Source of the DNA: Alteromonadaceae bacterium M269
Lineage (GTDB): Bacteria > Pseudomonadota > Gammaproteobacteria > Enterobacterales > Alteromonadaceae
Reading direction: 5' to 3'
NCBI GenBank assembly: GCA_004353515.1
Contig: SMNZ01000001.1
Span: 1,178,001 to 1,242,000, forward strand
Length of the DNA: 64,000 bases
The position numbers were made by a program, and so were the translations under genes. The notes beneath the pieces were generated by a model. The model was given only the letters and a program-made list of their open reading frames with translations. It did not search any database and had not been told where the DNA came from. This document shows, piece after piece, positions 53,967 to 63,915 of this stretch (its first letter is position 1; each line of letters opens with the position of its first letter).

Positions 53967-54315
53967 AATTTGATGTTCCTTATAGCCTGAGTTGATATTA
54001 CTTCCTGTCAGAATTGACACCATAACCTGTCATACGTTCAAAATTAAATCAACAGAGCAGAAAAACAGCAGGCCACCAGAATAAACACCATATAACTAAT
54101 TCAGGAAAAAAGTTCGTCTTTGGCCGCTTTCAGCCATATTTAGCCGCCGCTTTTGTGCATCCAAGTGCTGTTTAATTTTATCTACCGGATCAATTCCAAT
54201 CGTGGAAAATCGACGTCAATTCTGATAATTCAAATACTAAGTTTTTTGTCGAGAGCCGCTAGCCACACATGGTTCCAACCTGTACCCATATGTTTGAAAT
54301 TTAACGAGTCATAAT
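53967..54315. other. Intergenic region with dispersed repeat copy
   Basis: 349 bp without a gene; contains TTTGGCCGCTTTCAGCCATA at 54119-54138, related to the 20-mer at 50653. Confidence 0.35.
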
Positions 54316-55497
54316 ATGAATAGAAAAGAGTTTATTAAAATGTGTGGCTTATTAGGAATATCCATCCCCATGCAAGGAGTGCTAAGTGCTTGTAGTTCAT
54401 CAAATGATGACCCATTCGTCGTTGGGTGATTTAGAGGGAAAGTACTCATTATAGGGGCTGGAGCGGCAGGAATGGCGGCCGGATATTTGCTGGCTCAAAA
54501 TGGGATTGAATTTGAAATTTTAGAAGCTTCCGGTTCCTATGGCGGTCGCATGAAACAAACCACTTCTTTCGTGGACTTTCCTATTCCGCTAGGTGCGGAA
54601 TGGCTACATGTTCCTGCTTACGAATTGGCTAGCATAGTGAACAACCCAAAAGTAAAGATTGCAACGCAAACCATTGGTTATGATAGACAGGATATCGTTG
54701 GACATTATGAAGACGAAAATTACACAACAGGGTTTCTTGGAGATCCTGAACAAGATAGAAAGTTTATCAACTCCACCTGGTTTGACTTTTTTAGTACCTA
54801 TATTGCTCCCAGTATTACCCGGAACATACGATTCAACACCGTCATAAAAGACATAAATTATTCAGGAAACAAAACAATCATCACTGACAATAAAAGTCAG
54901 ACATACTCGGCAGATAAAGTCATTTTTACAGCCCCTTTAAAAATGCTTCAAGAAGGAACTATAAGTTTCACCCCCGAGCTTCCTGCTAACAAACAAAGAG
55001 CGATTCAACGAGCCGATATATGGGGAGGTATCAAGGTTTTTATTGAATTCTCCCATAAATTTTTTCCCGTCATATTATCGTTTGCAGATAGTGAAACTCG
55101 GAATGGCCAGCGCATGTACTTTAACGCTTCCTATGGGCAAAACTCTAAAAGGAACGTGCTAGGATTATTTGCTGTTGGACAACAAGCAGAGCAATACCAA
55201 AACCTCTCTGGAAATGACCAACGAGACTACATCTTAGCTGAGTTGGACGAAGTATTCGATGGCGCAGCCTCAAAAAATTACATACAACACCTGGTTCAAA
55301 ATTGGAGTGAAGAGCCACATATAAAGTCTGCTTATTTATCTGATGTGGCTTCTGTTAGCACTTCAAATATATTAGCAGAGACTCTTGGAAACAGGGTTTA
55401 TTTTGCAGGAGAAGCCTACACCAAATTTGATGATTGGGGCTCTGTCCACGCTGCCGCGAGAGCAGCAAGAGATGCAGTAAGAAGTATCTTAGCTTGA
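54316..55497 (+). pseudogene. Flavin monoamine oxidase-like gene broken by an in-frame TGA
   Basis: The ATG at 54316 starts a lipoprotein/Sec-like leader (MNRKEFIKMCGLLGISI, lipobox near LSAC). After 37 codons a TGA (54427-54429) interrupts the frame. It resumes at once with FRGKVLIIGAGAAGMAAGYLLAQ, the dinucleotide-binding start of an FAD amine oxidase (GAEWLHVP, FAGEAYTKFDDWGSVHAAARAARDAV). Without readthrough the leader and the first beta strand are lost from the remaining frame (from 54472). A sequencing error or a recent point mutation is equally possible. Confidence 0.7.
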
Positions 55498-55545
55498 AGA
55501 GTATGCCTTAATGAATAACCAAATGAAGAAAGCTGACTCCTTTTA

Positions 55546-55990
55546 TTATCGGGACTTTTTAAGAGGTTCTCCGTAGCTAATCCCAGTTAACACTCTTTTG
55601 ACTGTCTCGCTAAAGCTACCTATTTTGTATAGCTGCTCATCTGGCTCAGTGAATATGTAAAAAATATTGTGCTCATCAACCAGCAACAACATATAGTCAT
55701 AATGAGCAGATGCAAAAACAAAAAAGGGAGGTACTTAAGCTTGGCCACCAGTTGCGAAACTTGCTACCAAAATCGATCGCTTCATACTTAAAGAGTATAT
55801 CGCTTGCGGATAATTCACGCCCTACTCCAACCTTACCAACCTTAAGCCCACCATATTGAGCGAGGATTGCATTAGCATTCTCGTGTGCAGCATTCCTTCC
55901 CTCGGTTAACGATTTCTTAATTTTTACCTCTCGACCTTCATACCAACCCGACTCTAAAAATAATTTATTTATATATTCTTCTGTATTCAT
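55546..55990 (-). pseudogene. SUKH-3-like immunity gene with frameshift
   Basis: The first frame (55990-55697) starts as a SUKH-3 protein (YINKLFLESGWYEGREVKIKKSL, GRNAAHENANAIL) but then runs into a nonsense tail. The sister frame continues with FASAHYDYMLLLVDEHN, IFYIFTEPDEQLYKIGSF and SETVKRVLTGISYGEPL to a stop at 55546. The 445-bp span is one base out of frame, so a single base gain near a T/C run around 55725-55735 explains it. Confidence 0.65.
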
Positions 55991-56027
55991 ACAAACCTAG
56001 TAAATTCAAAGCTCGCGATCGAAATAT

Positions 56028-56348
56028 TCATCTTAAAGGACATTGCTCATTTAACTGCTTCAAGAACTTCTGGGAAAGCTGAAAAGAAGTAGGTATGAAA
56101 GTATCCTTCTCCTCACCTGTTGATTGGCCATCTATTGTTAGTTCGTAACTCAATACTTTGCTTTTCTCAACTTGCTTTTTGATGCTTAATTGGTAGTGAC
56201 TAAATTTTTTAGTTGCACCAAATACCCTATCAAAACAATGTTCTTCTAACTTACGGTCCAAAGTTTTTGCATAGCCCACCTTATTAACTAACTTTGCTTC
56301 ACAACCTGCAAAGGCCACCAAACTTAATAGAACAATACAAAACCTCAT
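56028..56348 (-). CDS. Small lipoprotein of unknown function
   Basis: Lipobox LVAFAGC at residues 9-15; the remaining 90 residues are soluble with three Cys in total. Not recognised. In an accessory-looking stretch with the broken SUKH-3-like gene. Confidence 0.6.
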   Translation of the reverse strand: MRFCIVLLSLVAFAGCEAKLVNKVGYAKTLDRKLEEHCFDRVFGATKKFSHYQLSIKKQVEKSKVLSYELTIDGQSTGEEKDTFIPTSFQLSQKFLKQLNEQCPLR

Positions 56349-56467
56349 ATTTAATTAATACCTAGTAAGAGACAATAAATAGCCTGATAAATAAAAATGG
56401 GATAGCTTCTTTATAAAGACAAAGCCATAAAGTTTACTTTGCTAACTCTACCTAATATTCAGTACAC

Positions 56468-56893
56468 CTAAATCCCGAACGGAGTCGCTGCAACAAAAAA
56501 CAGAACAGCAACTAAAGCTATGCAAGTAGTGATTAACCCCGTTTTTCTTGAACGGAGCCATCCTGATAACCCGATACTTGCAAGCAGACTAAGAAATCCC
56601 AAACCGTATCCAATCAACATGCTAGCCCACAAAACTTTTACGACGTTTGAATCAACTGAGATTGGTAGATCTGGATGGAGAAGAATGGTTAACCGCCATG
56701 AAGCAACAACTGCAACCAATAAACTGCACGCGGCAAGTGCTGACGCAGAAACTATCCAGCTAACCGATTTCTTAGGCGAAGTGAAAACCACGATCGTGAA
56801 TAGTATTGTTGCTGAAATGCCCCCTAAAAAGGCACTCACGAAAGATAGTTGTTCAGCGACAGCAGTTACATAACTAGGGTTAAGCTCGGTCAT
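56468..56893 (-). CDS. Small inner-membrane protein of unknown function
   Basis: 141 residues with four hydrophobic helices (about 18-38, 45-65, 84-106, 115-138). No catalytic motif. Not recognised. Confidence 0.6.
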   Translation of the reverse strand: MTELNPSYVTAVAEQLSFVSAFLGGISATILFTIVVFTSPKKSVSWIVSASALAACSLLVAVVASWRLTILLHPDLPISVDSNVVKVLWASMLIGYGLGFLSLLASIGLSGWLRSRKTGLITTCIALVAVLFFVAATPFGI

Positions 56894-57145
56894 CTGAAAT
56901 ATTTACCTTTCCTTGAATATTGGCTCGAAGATATTATCAGACGCAATATTTGTTAACCAGCTAACAGGTATTGAAGATCAAATTAAATAAAGGCTGTGAA
57001 TTACTTTTTAAGATAAGGTTATTCAATATACTCAATTCCCTTCTTACACAAGAGCCTGCTAATATCTGAAAATTGTTCTTCCCCCTGTTATTTTTATTTA
57101 GAGTTTTTGGCCACTTGGAAAACTATTATTTAAAAGGAAACTTTA

Positions 57146-57385
57146 ATGTCTTTTATTGAAAAATTGAAAGAAAATGGATGATCTGAAGATAGCAGCCCAC
57201 ACTCACTTTCTAAAGGTACGTGGAACTTAGTCTTTGATACAAGTTCATGGATAGAAGTAAGCACAAAAAATACTCAACGAGTGTTCGATGTGGCGATACC
57301 CGAAGAAAGGCTTTATCAATGGACAATTAACCTTATTGAGCACTTATGTAAAACAGATGATCTTTTGGTAAGTAAAGATAATTAA
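57146..57385 (+). pseudogene. Small unknown gene interrupted by an in-frame TGA
   Basis: Strong ribosome site (aaaaggaaa) and ATG at 57146. A TGA at 57179-57181 sits where the sequence ENG-x-SEDS would read through. The frame then continues without stop to TAA at 57383 (SLSKGTWNLVFDTSSWIEV, RVFDVAIPEERLYQWTINLIEHLC). A TGG-to-TGA change would restore a 79-residue protein. Function unknown. Confidence 0.6.
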
Positions 57386-57701
57386 CTATTTTAGGACTAA
57401 ATAAAAAACAAGTCCTCTCAAACGAGTTTAAAGCTAACTCTGTCGATAAATATGCACATACTTGAATCACCAAGGAGCTGACTTAACCTTATTAGGCTAC
57501 CTACATGATGCTCCCTCTATACTAACTCCGCAAACAATCACAACGTATCAAATTCCTTCCAAATTCCACCAGCTTAGAAATACGCATTTGTACGGACTGT
57601 TTGGATATGGCTAATAAGTGATGTTATAACGTAACAATAAATACATAGGTACGAAATACCTATGGCAAAACCTCCCTCTTATAAAAAATAAAAGGAATAC
57701 T
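57386..57701. promoter_or_regulatory. Leader region of the CocE-like gene
   Basis: 316 bp; no gene. A hairpin lies at 57644-57664. Confidence 0.35.
57644..57664. promoter_or_regulatory. Hairpin or operator before the CocE-like gene
   Basis: CATAGGTA-CGAAA-TACCTATG, perfect 8-bp stem, 37 bp upstream of the start. Confidence 0.4.
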
Positions 57702-59573
57702 ATGCAAGCATTCACTTTTCGATTAGTGATATTTTGTCTGCTTATTGCAGCTTCTATCGTTAACGCGCAGGAGAAAAAAGCCGATCCTCGTGCTGATTAC
57801 ATACGCGCTAACTACACCAAGTTCGAATACCAAATTGCGATGCGTGATGGCGTGAAGCTATTCACCTCAGTTTACATCCCAAACGACAGCTCTAAATCGT
57901 ACCCTATCATGATGCAGCGCACACCCTACCGTGTTGCTCCTTATGGTGCTAGCAAATACAAAACAAGATTAGGGCCTAGTGAGTCATTTGAAAAAGACGG
58001 TTTTATCTTCGTCTTTCAGGATGTTCGCGGCAAATTTATGTCTGAAGGTGAATTCGTCAATATGCGCCCGCAAGATGCCTACAAACGCAGAGGCAATGCA
58101 ACCGATGACTCGACAGATACTTATGACACCATTGATTGGTTAGTTAAGAACCTCCCTAACAACAACGGTAAAGTTGGTATGTGGGGAACCTCCTACCCTG
58201 GATACTACACTTCTGTAGGTTCTATCAATGCACACCCTGCATTAAAAGCTATTTCACCTCAAGCACCTATTGCTGACTGGTTCTTCGATGACTTTCATCG
58301 CAACGGTGCTTTTGTTACGCCAATGGCATTCATCTTTTTCGATACATTCGATAAGCAACGAGATGGGGAATTCGCTTATTGGCCAAAAGCAATGGATCCC
58401 GTTACACCAGATGGATTCCAGTTTTTTAAAGACTTGGGACCTTTAGCTAACGTTAATAAAAACTACTTTCACGGTGAACGTCCGTTCTGGAATGAGCTGA
58501 CTGAACACCCAAATTATGATGACTACTGGAAAGCTCGAAACGTGTTGCAACACTTAGGTAACACTAAGCCAGCAACCCTAGTTGTCGGTGGTTGGTACGA
58601 CACTGAAGACTTATACGGCCCACTTTACACTTATCAAACGATGTCTGATAAGAACAAAAAAGAGCACGTAAAACTTGTGATGGGACCTTGGTATCACGGC
58701 CAATGGAACAGTACTCAAGGCGGCAAAAAACTAGGTGAAGCTGATTTCGGTTTTGATACCAGCAAGTGGTTCCAGGATGAAGTTCAACTCCCGTTTTTCC
58801 AAGAACACTTGAAAGATGCTGACGATGCGAAAATAGCAACTGCCACTATGTTTGAAACAGGCAGCAATCGCTGGCGTAAATTTGATGTTTGGCCACCCAA
58901 GAAGGCATCAAAACAAACCCTATATTTGAATGAGAATGAATCATTCAGTGCGAAAGCAGTGGACACCGGTTCCAGCGAATACGTTAGCGATCCCAATAAG
59001 CCAGTTCCTCATTCAGCGAAGGTAAGCCGTGGTTGGGATAGACCGTATATGGTTGAAGATCAGCGCTTTGCTGCGCGCCGTCCTGACGTTTTAGTTTTTG
59101 AAACTGAAGTGTTAGAAGACGATTTAACTATTGCTGGCGCTATTGATTTAGATCTTTGGTTCTCAACCACGCAAACAGCAGCTGATATTGTGGTTAAGCT
59201 AGTTGATGTTTTCCCGGGTAAAGATGTGAATGACGACAAAGTTGACCAAACAACAGGTAATCGTCATGAGCTAGTACGCTGGAGCCTTATCCGAGGCCGC
59301 TTCCGCGACAGCATGAGTGAGCCTAAGCCATTCAAGTCGAATGAGCCGACCAAAGTTAAATTCGATCTATACGATGTGCTGCACACATTTAAGCGTGGTC
59401 ATAAGCTGCAAATTCAAATCCAAAGCAGCATGTTCCCATTCATTGATATTAACCCTCAGAAATATGTCGATAATATCTTTGAAGCGAAAGAGGAAGATTT
59501 TGTGAGAGCTTTCCACAAAATTCACCATAGCAAAAAATACCCAAGCGCTATTCGATTCCAGACAATCCAGTAG
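57702..59573 (+). CDS. Exported CocE/NonD-family hydrolase (X-Pro dipeptidyl-peptidase S15 type)
   Basis: Signal peptide (ends VNAQ). S15 alpha/beta hydrolase: MRDGVKLFTSVYIPND, MQRTPYRVAPYG, DVRGKFMSEGEF, nucleophile GTSYPGYYT near residue 163, VVGGWYDTEDLYG carrying the Asp, and GPWYHGQW the His. C-terminal jelly-roll domain (LTIAGAIDLDLWFSTTQTAADIVVKLVDVFPG, GHKLQIQIQSSMFP). Length 623, normal. A secreted peptidase or ester/amide hydrolase. Confidence 0.9.
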   Translation: MQAFTFRLVIFCLLIAASIVNAQEKKADPRADYIRANYTKFEYQIAMRDGVKLFTSVYIPNDSSKSYPIMMQRTPYRVAPYGASKYKTRLGPSESFEKDGFIFVFQDVRGKFMSEGEFVNMRPQDAYKRRGNATDDSTDTYDTIDWLVKNLPNNNGKVGMWGTSYPGYYTSVGSINAHPALKAISPQAPIADWFFDDFHRNGAFVTPMAFIFFDTFDKQRDGEFAYWPKAMDPVTPDGFQFFKDLGPLANVNKNYFHGERPFWNELTEHPNYDDYWKARNVLQHLGNTKPATLVVGGWYDTEDLYGPLYTYQTMSDKNKKEHVKLVMGPWYHGQWNSTQGGKKLGEADFGFDTSKWFQDEVQLPFFQEHLKDADDAKIATATMFETGSNRWRKFDVWPPKKASKQTLYLNENESFSAKAVDTGSSEYVSDPNKPVPHSAKVSRGWDRPYMVEDQRFAARRPDVLVFETEVLEDDLTIAGAIDLDLWFSTTQTAADIVVKLVDVFPGKDVNDDKVDQTTGNRHELVRWSLIRGRFRDSMSEPKPFKSNEPTKVKFDLYDVLHTFKRGHKLQIQIQSSMFPFIDINPQKYVDNIFEAKEEDFVRAFHKIHHSKKYPSAIRFQTIQ

Positions 59574-59585
59574 CGAATATATAAG

Positions 59586-59605
59586 GCTGGGAGACGCCTC
59601 CCAGC
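59586..59605. terminator. Terminator between convergent CocE-like and FAD monooxygenase genes
   Basis: GCTGGGAG-ACGC-CTCCCAGC, GC-rich perfect 8-bp stem followed by TTTAGCTT. Symmetric, so bidirectional. Confidence 0.7.
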
Positions 59606-59630
59606 TTTAGCTTAATCGAGCAATTACGTC

Positions 59631-60857
59631 CTACTCCACCTGACTCAACTCCATCTCAGTAGTTTCATCAACATTAACGCTTTCGGTTAGAAAAACATCT
59701 GAAGCTAAGGTTTTTAGCTGAAGTGAATCAAATATGGGTAAGCGCCCAATCGGAGCCATTAGCCAGTCACGGAAGAGCTCACAAAGCTTACTATCTGATT
59801 GAAACAAAGGTGTTAGAAACCGGCTCATATGGCGCACATAAGCTAGTTGGTATCGCCTACTCCGCCACCACTGTTCTAGAGAATGAGCTAACTCTTCGTC
59901 TTTTTTATCAATGGACATGGCCAAAGACCATGCGTCCAATAATGCCATTGTACAACCTTGACCGAGTTGAGGGCTGGTAGAGTGAGAGACATCTCCAATA
60001 GCAATTAAACGGTTAGTAAAAGGTTTGGGCGTCCATATATCATTGTAATTAGCGGGAATAAAATCAGTATATTCAAGCTGCTCAACGGATGACGCTGCTT
60101 CAGGCCAAAACTGCATGATTTCATCTTTTATCGCAGTAAATTTTGTCTCATTGAGTTCATGAAGATCTTGCGACTTCATACTCCAATAAAGGGCCGCCTC
60201 ATAGCTATCATCGACCTTACGCACAGGCAGGATACCCATCATTTTATTTGATTGCTGACATCGTTGATGGAGGGTGTTCGGAGAAAGCGTTTTAGGTAAT
60301 TTAAAGGTCGTCCAAAGGCAGCCCCAGCCATAAGGCTTCTTAACTCTGTTGTTAAAATGCCCTTCAGCTAAGTGACTATTTGAACCCGCAGAAAGCACGC
60401 ATAAATCATAATCTTGCGTCGTGTCATCGACTACAACCGAAACGAAATCATCTTTAGAGACGCACTTATCAATATTGCTGTCCCAAACAACATTTAGGCT
60501 TTTTTGCTTTAAAGCTTTATTGAGTAGCGCTTCATAAATTGTACTACGCTGGACTCCTAATCCACTGCGAGCCTTTCCTTTTAAACCAGCGTACTTGAGA
60601 TTGAGAACCGTTCGGCCCGACGTTGTTTTTGATTGTAATCCTGAAATAGGAACAGCTTGTTTTAGAACTTCATCTAGAACACCCAGTTTTCGCAAAACCT
60701 CTTGCCCTGGAGGTTGTAATAGAAAGCCAGCGCCAACCGCTTGAGGACTCTTCGCTTTATCATAGACAGTGACTTGAAACCCCTTCTTTGAAAGCAATAT
60801 CGCTGAAGCAAGCCCACCGATTCCTCCGCCAACAATCGCAACAGTTTCTAACGCCAT
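59631..60857 (-). CDS. FAD-dependent monooxygenase
   Basis: N-terminal GGGIGGLASAILLSKKGFQVTVYDKA dinucleotide site, middle DLCVLSAGSNSHL, and IAIGDVSHSTSPQLGQGCTMALLDAW, the second FAD motif (GD) of aromatic hydroxylase-type flavoproteins. Length 408. Cytosolic; substrate unknown. Confidence 0.88.
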   Translation of the reverse strand: MALETVAIVGGGIGGLASAILLSKKGFQVTVYDKAKSPQAVGAGFLLQPPGQEVLRKLGVLDEVLKQAVPISGLQSKTTSGRTVLNLKYAGLKGKARSGLGVQRSTIYEALLNKALKQKSLNVVWDSNIDKCVSKDDFVSVVVDDTTQDYDLCVLSAGSNSHLAEGHFNNRVKKPYGWGCLWTTFKLPKTLSPNTLHQRCQQSNKMMGILPVRKVDDSYEAALYWSMKSQDLHELNETKFTAIKDEIMQFWPEAASSVEQLEYTDFIPANYNDIWTPKPFTNRLIAIGDVSHSTSPQLGQGCTMALLDAWSLAMSIDKKDEELAHSLEQWWRSRRYQLAYVRHMSRFLTPLFQSDSKLCELFRDWLMAPIGRLPIFDSLQLKTLASDVFLTESVNVDETTEMELSQVE

Positions 60858-60985
60858 AATATTCCTAAATAGCTTGTCCGTTTTATTGCTGTTAGCTTAT
60901 GCTAAAAACATAAACGGGTCTCTTTCTTTCGGTCACTAGAGTGAATTGATATTAGTATTGGGGCTACGGGAGTATTCACAGCATA

Positions 60986-61011
60986 TATACTCTTAGTGCA
61001 TCAAGAGTATA
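60986..61011. promoter_or_regulatory. 9-bp inverted repeat upstream of small membrane protein
   Basis: TATACTCTT (60986-60994) and AAGAGTATA (61003-61011) around 8 bp, 40 bp before the next start. An operator or leader hairpin. Confidence 0.4.
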
Positions 61012-61050
61012 AGTGGTAAGACAGCTATCAACTGAATTAGGAAAAAGGTA

Positions 61051-61287
61051 ATGGAAGAGTTACTCTCAGAGGGAGTATTGAAATCGGTATTAAGATTTTT
61101 TAAATGGATTATTATCGATGCTACTGTTGAAGGGCTTTTCTTTTACACTGGCTACCTTACGTTGTTGATTCTAACGCTTGGAAAGTACCCTCGTGGAGAG
61201 ATGGTTAAGAAGCACGAGGGACGAATCTCACTCTTCGGTGCTTTTGTCTTAGCCATTCTTTTACTCATAATAGGTCTCAATAATTAG
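61051..61287 (+). CDS. Small membrane protein of unknown function
   Basis: 78 residues with two hydrophobic segments (about 25-43, 60-76) and a short charged loop between. Good ribosome site (aaaaggt). Not recognised. Confidence 0.6.
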   Translation: MEELLSEGVLKSVLRFFKWIIIDATVEGLFFYTGYLTLLILTLGKYPRGEMVKKHEGRISLFGAFVLAILLLIIGLNN

Positions 61288-61355
61288 AATAACATTACTG
61301 TTTTTGTGCACATCGCAAATTCACAACAATACACAGTTAAGCATCTGAGGATAGG

Positions 61356-61883
61356 ATGAAGTATTTATTATTATTATTGGTGCTAATCATTAACTTTCCT
61401 TCACTATCAAATACAAAGGGAGAAAATACATTGAAAGTAGAAACTATTGCTTCAAAGAAGGTTGTTGGTATCAGTGTAAGAACGAATAATTCATCAGAAA
61501 TGGAACCTAAAAAAGCGCAAATACCCAAGCTATGGGGTGACTTTTATAGTGGTATCCTAAACACTAAAGTCAGTGGCTTTCCTATCTATGGTTTATATAC
61601 CGATTACGAATCAGATGTGAATGGAGAATACACTCTTTTGGCTGGTGTCGAGGTTGAGCCGGACTCTAAAGTACACAACGATTTAGAAGTGCTAGAAATC
61701 GTTAGTGGAGACTATCTCGTATTCGAAGCGAAAGGCGAGATGCCTCAAGTGGTCATTGAGGCTTGGGGTAATGTCTGGAATTACTTTTCATCAGAAGATG
61801 CAAAACATACAAGAGCCTATACCAGCGATTTTGAAGTGTATAAAAGCGATAGCGAAGTCGCGATATATATCGCCATTAAGTAA
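61356..61883 (+). CDS. Exported GyrI-like (effector-binding domain) protein
   Basis: Hydrophobic leader, then a GyrI/Rob-C-like domain: KKVVGISVRTNNS, IPKLWGDFYSG, YGLYTDYESDVNGEYTLLAGVEVE, GDYLVFEAKGEMPQVVIEAWGNVWNYF and a C-terminal YTSDFEVY. In cytosolic relatives this domain binds small molecules. The leader suggests a periplasmic version. 175 residues. Confidence 0.78.
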   Translation: MKYLLLLLVLIINFPSLSNTKGENTLKVETIASKKVVGISVRTNNSSEMEPKKAQIPKLWGDFYSGILNTKVSGFPIYGLYTDYESDVNGEYTLLAGVEVEPDSKVHNDLEVLEIVSGDYLVFEAKGEMPQVVIEAWGNVWNYFSSEDAKHTRAYTSDFEVYKSDSEVAIYIAIK

Positions 61884-61943
61884 ATACCTAGCGAACCATC
61901 AATAGCGGACTTCAAGTCCGCTAGGCCTCTTAAAACATAGAAA

Positions 61944-63218
61944 TTAACGAGCACTTCTCTGATGTTTGATGCTTGTTAAATCGCTATGATCCCAAGTCCA
62001 ATGATCTTGACTCCGCACACAAATTCCACCCACCCAATAGTCCTGAACTACTTTTGATTCTCCCGACAAGCATGCAATGCCTTGTGGCGTAATAGTAAAC
62101 TTTTGCTCAAAGTAACTCCCCTTGATTGGCTCAATCGTAAAAAGAGGTTGTTCTAAACGACTCAGAGGCAGCATCGACCTATAAAACATGCCGTCTCCTA
62201 AAAACGGCAAAGGTTCGAGTTTTTGATACTGCGGAAACCACTCTTTGAAAGAAACCGAATTAGATTGTTTTTTAAGTACGGTTAGCCCAATACTTTGGGT
62301 CATACTCAAGCCTGTGGCGATATGAGGTAGTTCTTGAAGGTGTCTTTTGAACACGTTAGACATATTGGGTAAGCAATCCAAAGGTTTCCCGTTTAATAAC
62401 CTCATGATGGCGTCTGGCTTTTTTGAACGCAGGCCATTCCAGGCCATTTTTGCTTGCGATAACAGCTTGGCGCTCAAAGGCTTTCGGCGCTGCCAGCAAG
62501 AGCGAATAGCTTCAGTTGGAAGCTGTCCTATTCCGATAAACCGTCCCGTTCCAGGAAACTGATTTAACTCAATTATTTCGATAACTTTATCTGTGTGCTT
62601 TTCCAACAAATTCATTGCGCGCAATAACATAAACTGATCGTAACTATCGTGCTCAACCCACAGCACAACCCGTTCAAAATCACCACTTAGTAAGATTTCA
62701 CAGTTTCTCTGTTCTGCTTCAATAACGTCTTTAATCCTTCGCTCTCTGTCTTCGGTGGGAATTAACGTATCCACGACATAAGCTGCGCGCAAAGCTATAA
62801 ATCGTTTTTCATCTGATGGAATGGGTCCCATACATAACGGATCGATCATAGGTAAGAAGTCACCACTAAAGCCGCCTATTTTTAAGCTTTGTTGTATGTC
62901 ATGGCCACACCGGACATGAAGGGTCGGCATATCGGCGTCCAACGCTTGCTCACCAGCATCGATTGCCTTTCGGTGACTTTCTAATTCTTCAACATGAAGC
63001 TTAAGTTTATTCCAGCTAGGCAACCCTAATTCTCTAGCGATAGAGAACTGAACATCAGCTAGCTTTATGTTATCGACGTTGAGATGGTTTGAAGAGGATT
63101 GAAACTTGTTTATCAAGGCAAGTGCCTCAGAGTCACCTTGCTTGATACTCTTTAGCAGCTTTTTAGCTCGTGCTTTCTGCTGGTTTAAATTAATAGAGAA
63201 CTGATTGTGCGATTGCAT
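61944..63218 (-). CDS. DUF1835-domain protein
   Basis: Residues about 100-250 show DUF1835: LHVRCGHDIQQSLKIGGFSGDFLPMIDPLCMGPIPSD, RRIKDVIEAEQRNCEILLSGDFERVVLWVEHDSYDQFMLLRAMNLLEKH. The N-terminal 90 residues are helical (KARAKKLLKSIKQGDSEAL). The C-terminal 170 residues are of unknown fold. Cytosolic; function unknown. Confidence 0.78.
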   Translation of the reverse strand: MQSHNQFSINLNQQKARAKKLLKSIKQGDSEALALINKFQSSSNHLNVDNIKLADVQFSIARELGLPSWNKLKLHVEELESHRKAIDAGEQALDADMPTLHVRCGHDIQQSLKIGGFSGDFLPMIDPLCMGPIPSDEKRFIALRAAYVVDTLIPTEDRERRIKDVIEAEQRNCEILLSGDFERVVLWVEHDSYDQFMLLRAMNLLEKHTDKVIEIIELNQFPGTGRFIGIGQLPTEAIRSCWQRRKPLSAKLLSQAKMAWNGLRSKKPDAIMRLLNGKPLDCLPNMSNVFKRHLQELPHIATGLSMTQSIGLTVLKKQSNSVSFKEWFPQYQKLEPLPFLGDGMFYRSMLPLSRLEQPLFTIEPIKGSYFEQKFTITPQGIACLSGESKVVQDYWVGGICVRSQDHWTWDHSDLTSIKHQRSAR

Positions 63219-63374
63219 GTTTTCACCATTCCTATGCTTCTACACTCGCCATAAATGAAGCTAAAAAGAAGGTAAAAATACATTTTCCCCTGATTAATCA
63301 GGGATAGCTAAACTGCCTTGAACCGAGTTCTTTCCGCGAGTGATGGATGCGTTAGGCGACGCCCATTCATCATA

Positions 63375-63410
63375 TTGCCTCAGCTAAAAATTTTCAACGA
63401 GTTGAGGCAA
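63375..63410. terminator. Stem-loop near the end of the 63421 gene
   Basis: TTGCCTCA / TGAGGCAA, 8 bp around a 20-nt loop, 10 bp after the stop of the minus-strand gene. An imperfect TGATG/CATCA hairpin lies just beyond. Confidence 0.4.
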
Positions 63411-63420
63411 AAGATAACAG

Positions 63421-63915
63421 CTATCTTTTCCATATATTAAAGGTCGCATTGTCGGTACATCCCATAGCAATTATGACTTGTTGATTATCGAAATTAGGCA
63501 GAGTTTGTAGCTTAGTGAGTAACTCGTTAAACCCTGTTGCGTCGTTTGAAATGGCGACACCTTTAGTCTTGTCTTTATTCATTAACAACCAGTGTGCATC
63601 ATCAAAGAATGGCCCATGATCATTTGTCACTATCAGAACTTCATTGAGCTCACTCCAATCAATATTTTCTTCAAGCTGATGGGGAATGACTCTTCGAATG
63701 CTCTTATCATCAAATTCGATATACTCTTTCTGCATTTCTGGAGGCTCCAGCTTTTCTTCATTTATTAATGGCTCAAATATGAGCACAATAAAACAGAATC
63801 CAAAAAATACTCCCCACCAAGTCATAAAACGATCTGAAATTAAAAGATCTGTGACAACAAAAGCTATTGATATCAATATCATAAAGATATTTTCTAAGCT
63901 GTATGGCACTTTCAT
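63421..63915 (-). CDS. Membrane protein of unknown function
   Basis: 164 residues with two N-terminal helices (about 9-26, 33-49), then a cytoplasmic region (EYIEFDDKSIRRVIPHQLEENIDWSELNEVLIVTNDHGPFFDDAHWLLMN). This resembles PH-like or YcxB-type domains that begin with a basic loop and a W-E pair, but the match is only by eye. Confidence 0.6.
   Translation of the reverse strand: MKVPYSLENIFMILISIAFVVTDLLISDRFMTWWGVFFGFCFIVLIFEPLINEEKLEPPEMQKEYIEFDDKSIRRVIPHQLEENIDWSELNEVLIVTNDHGPFFDDAHWLLMNKDKTKGVAISNDATGFNELLTKLQTLPNFDNQQVIIAMGCTDNATFNIWKR

Noticed and set aside
54316-57385. Genome-wide recoding of TGA as Trp
   Set aside because: Many genes in the window end with TGA as a normal stop and use TGG for Trp.
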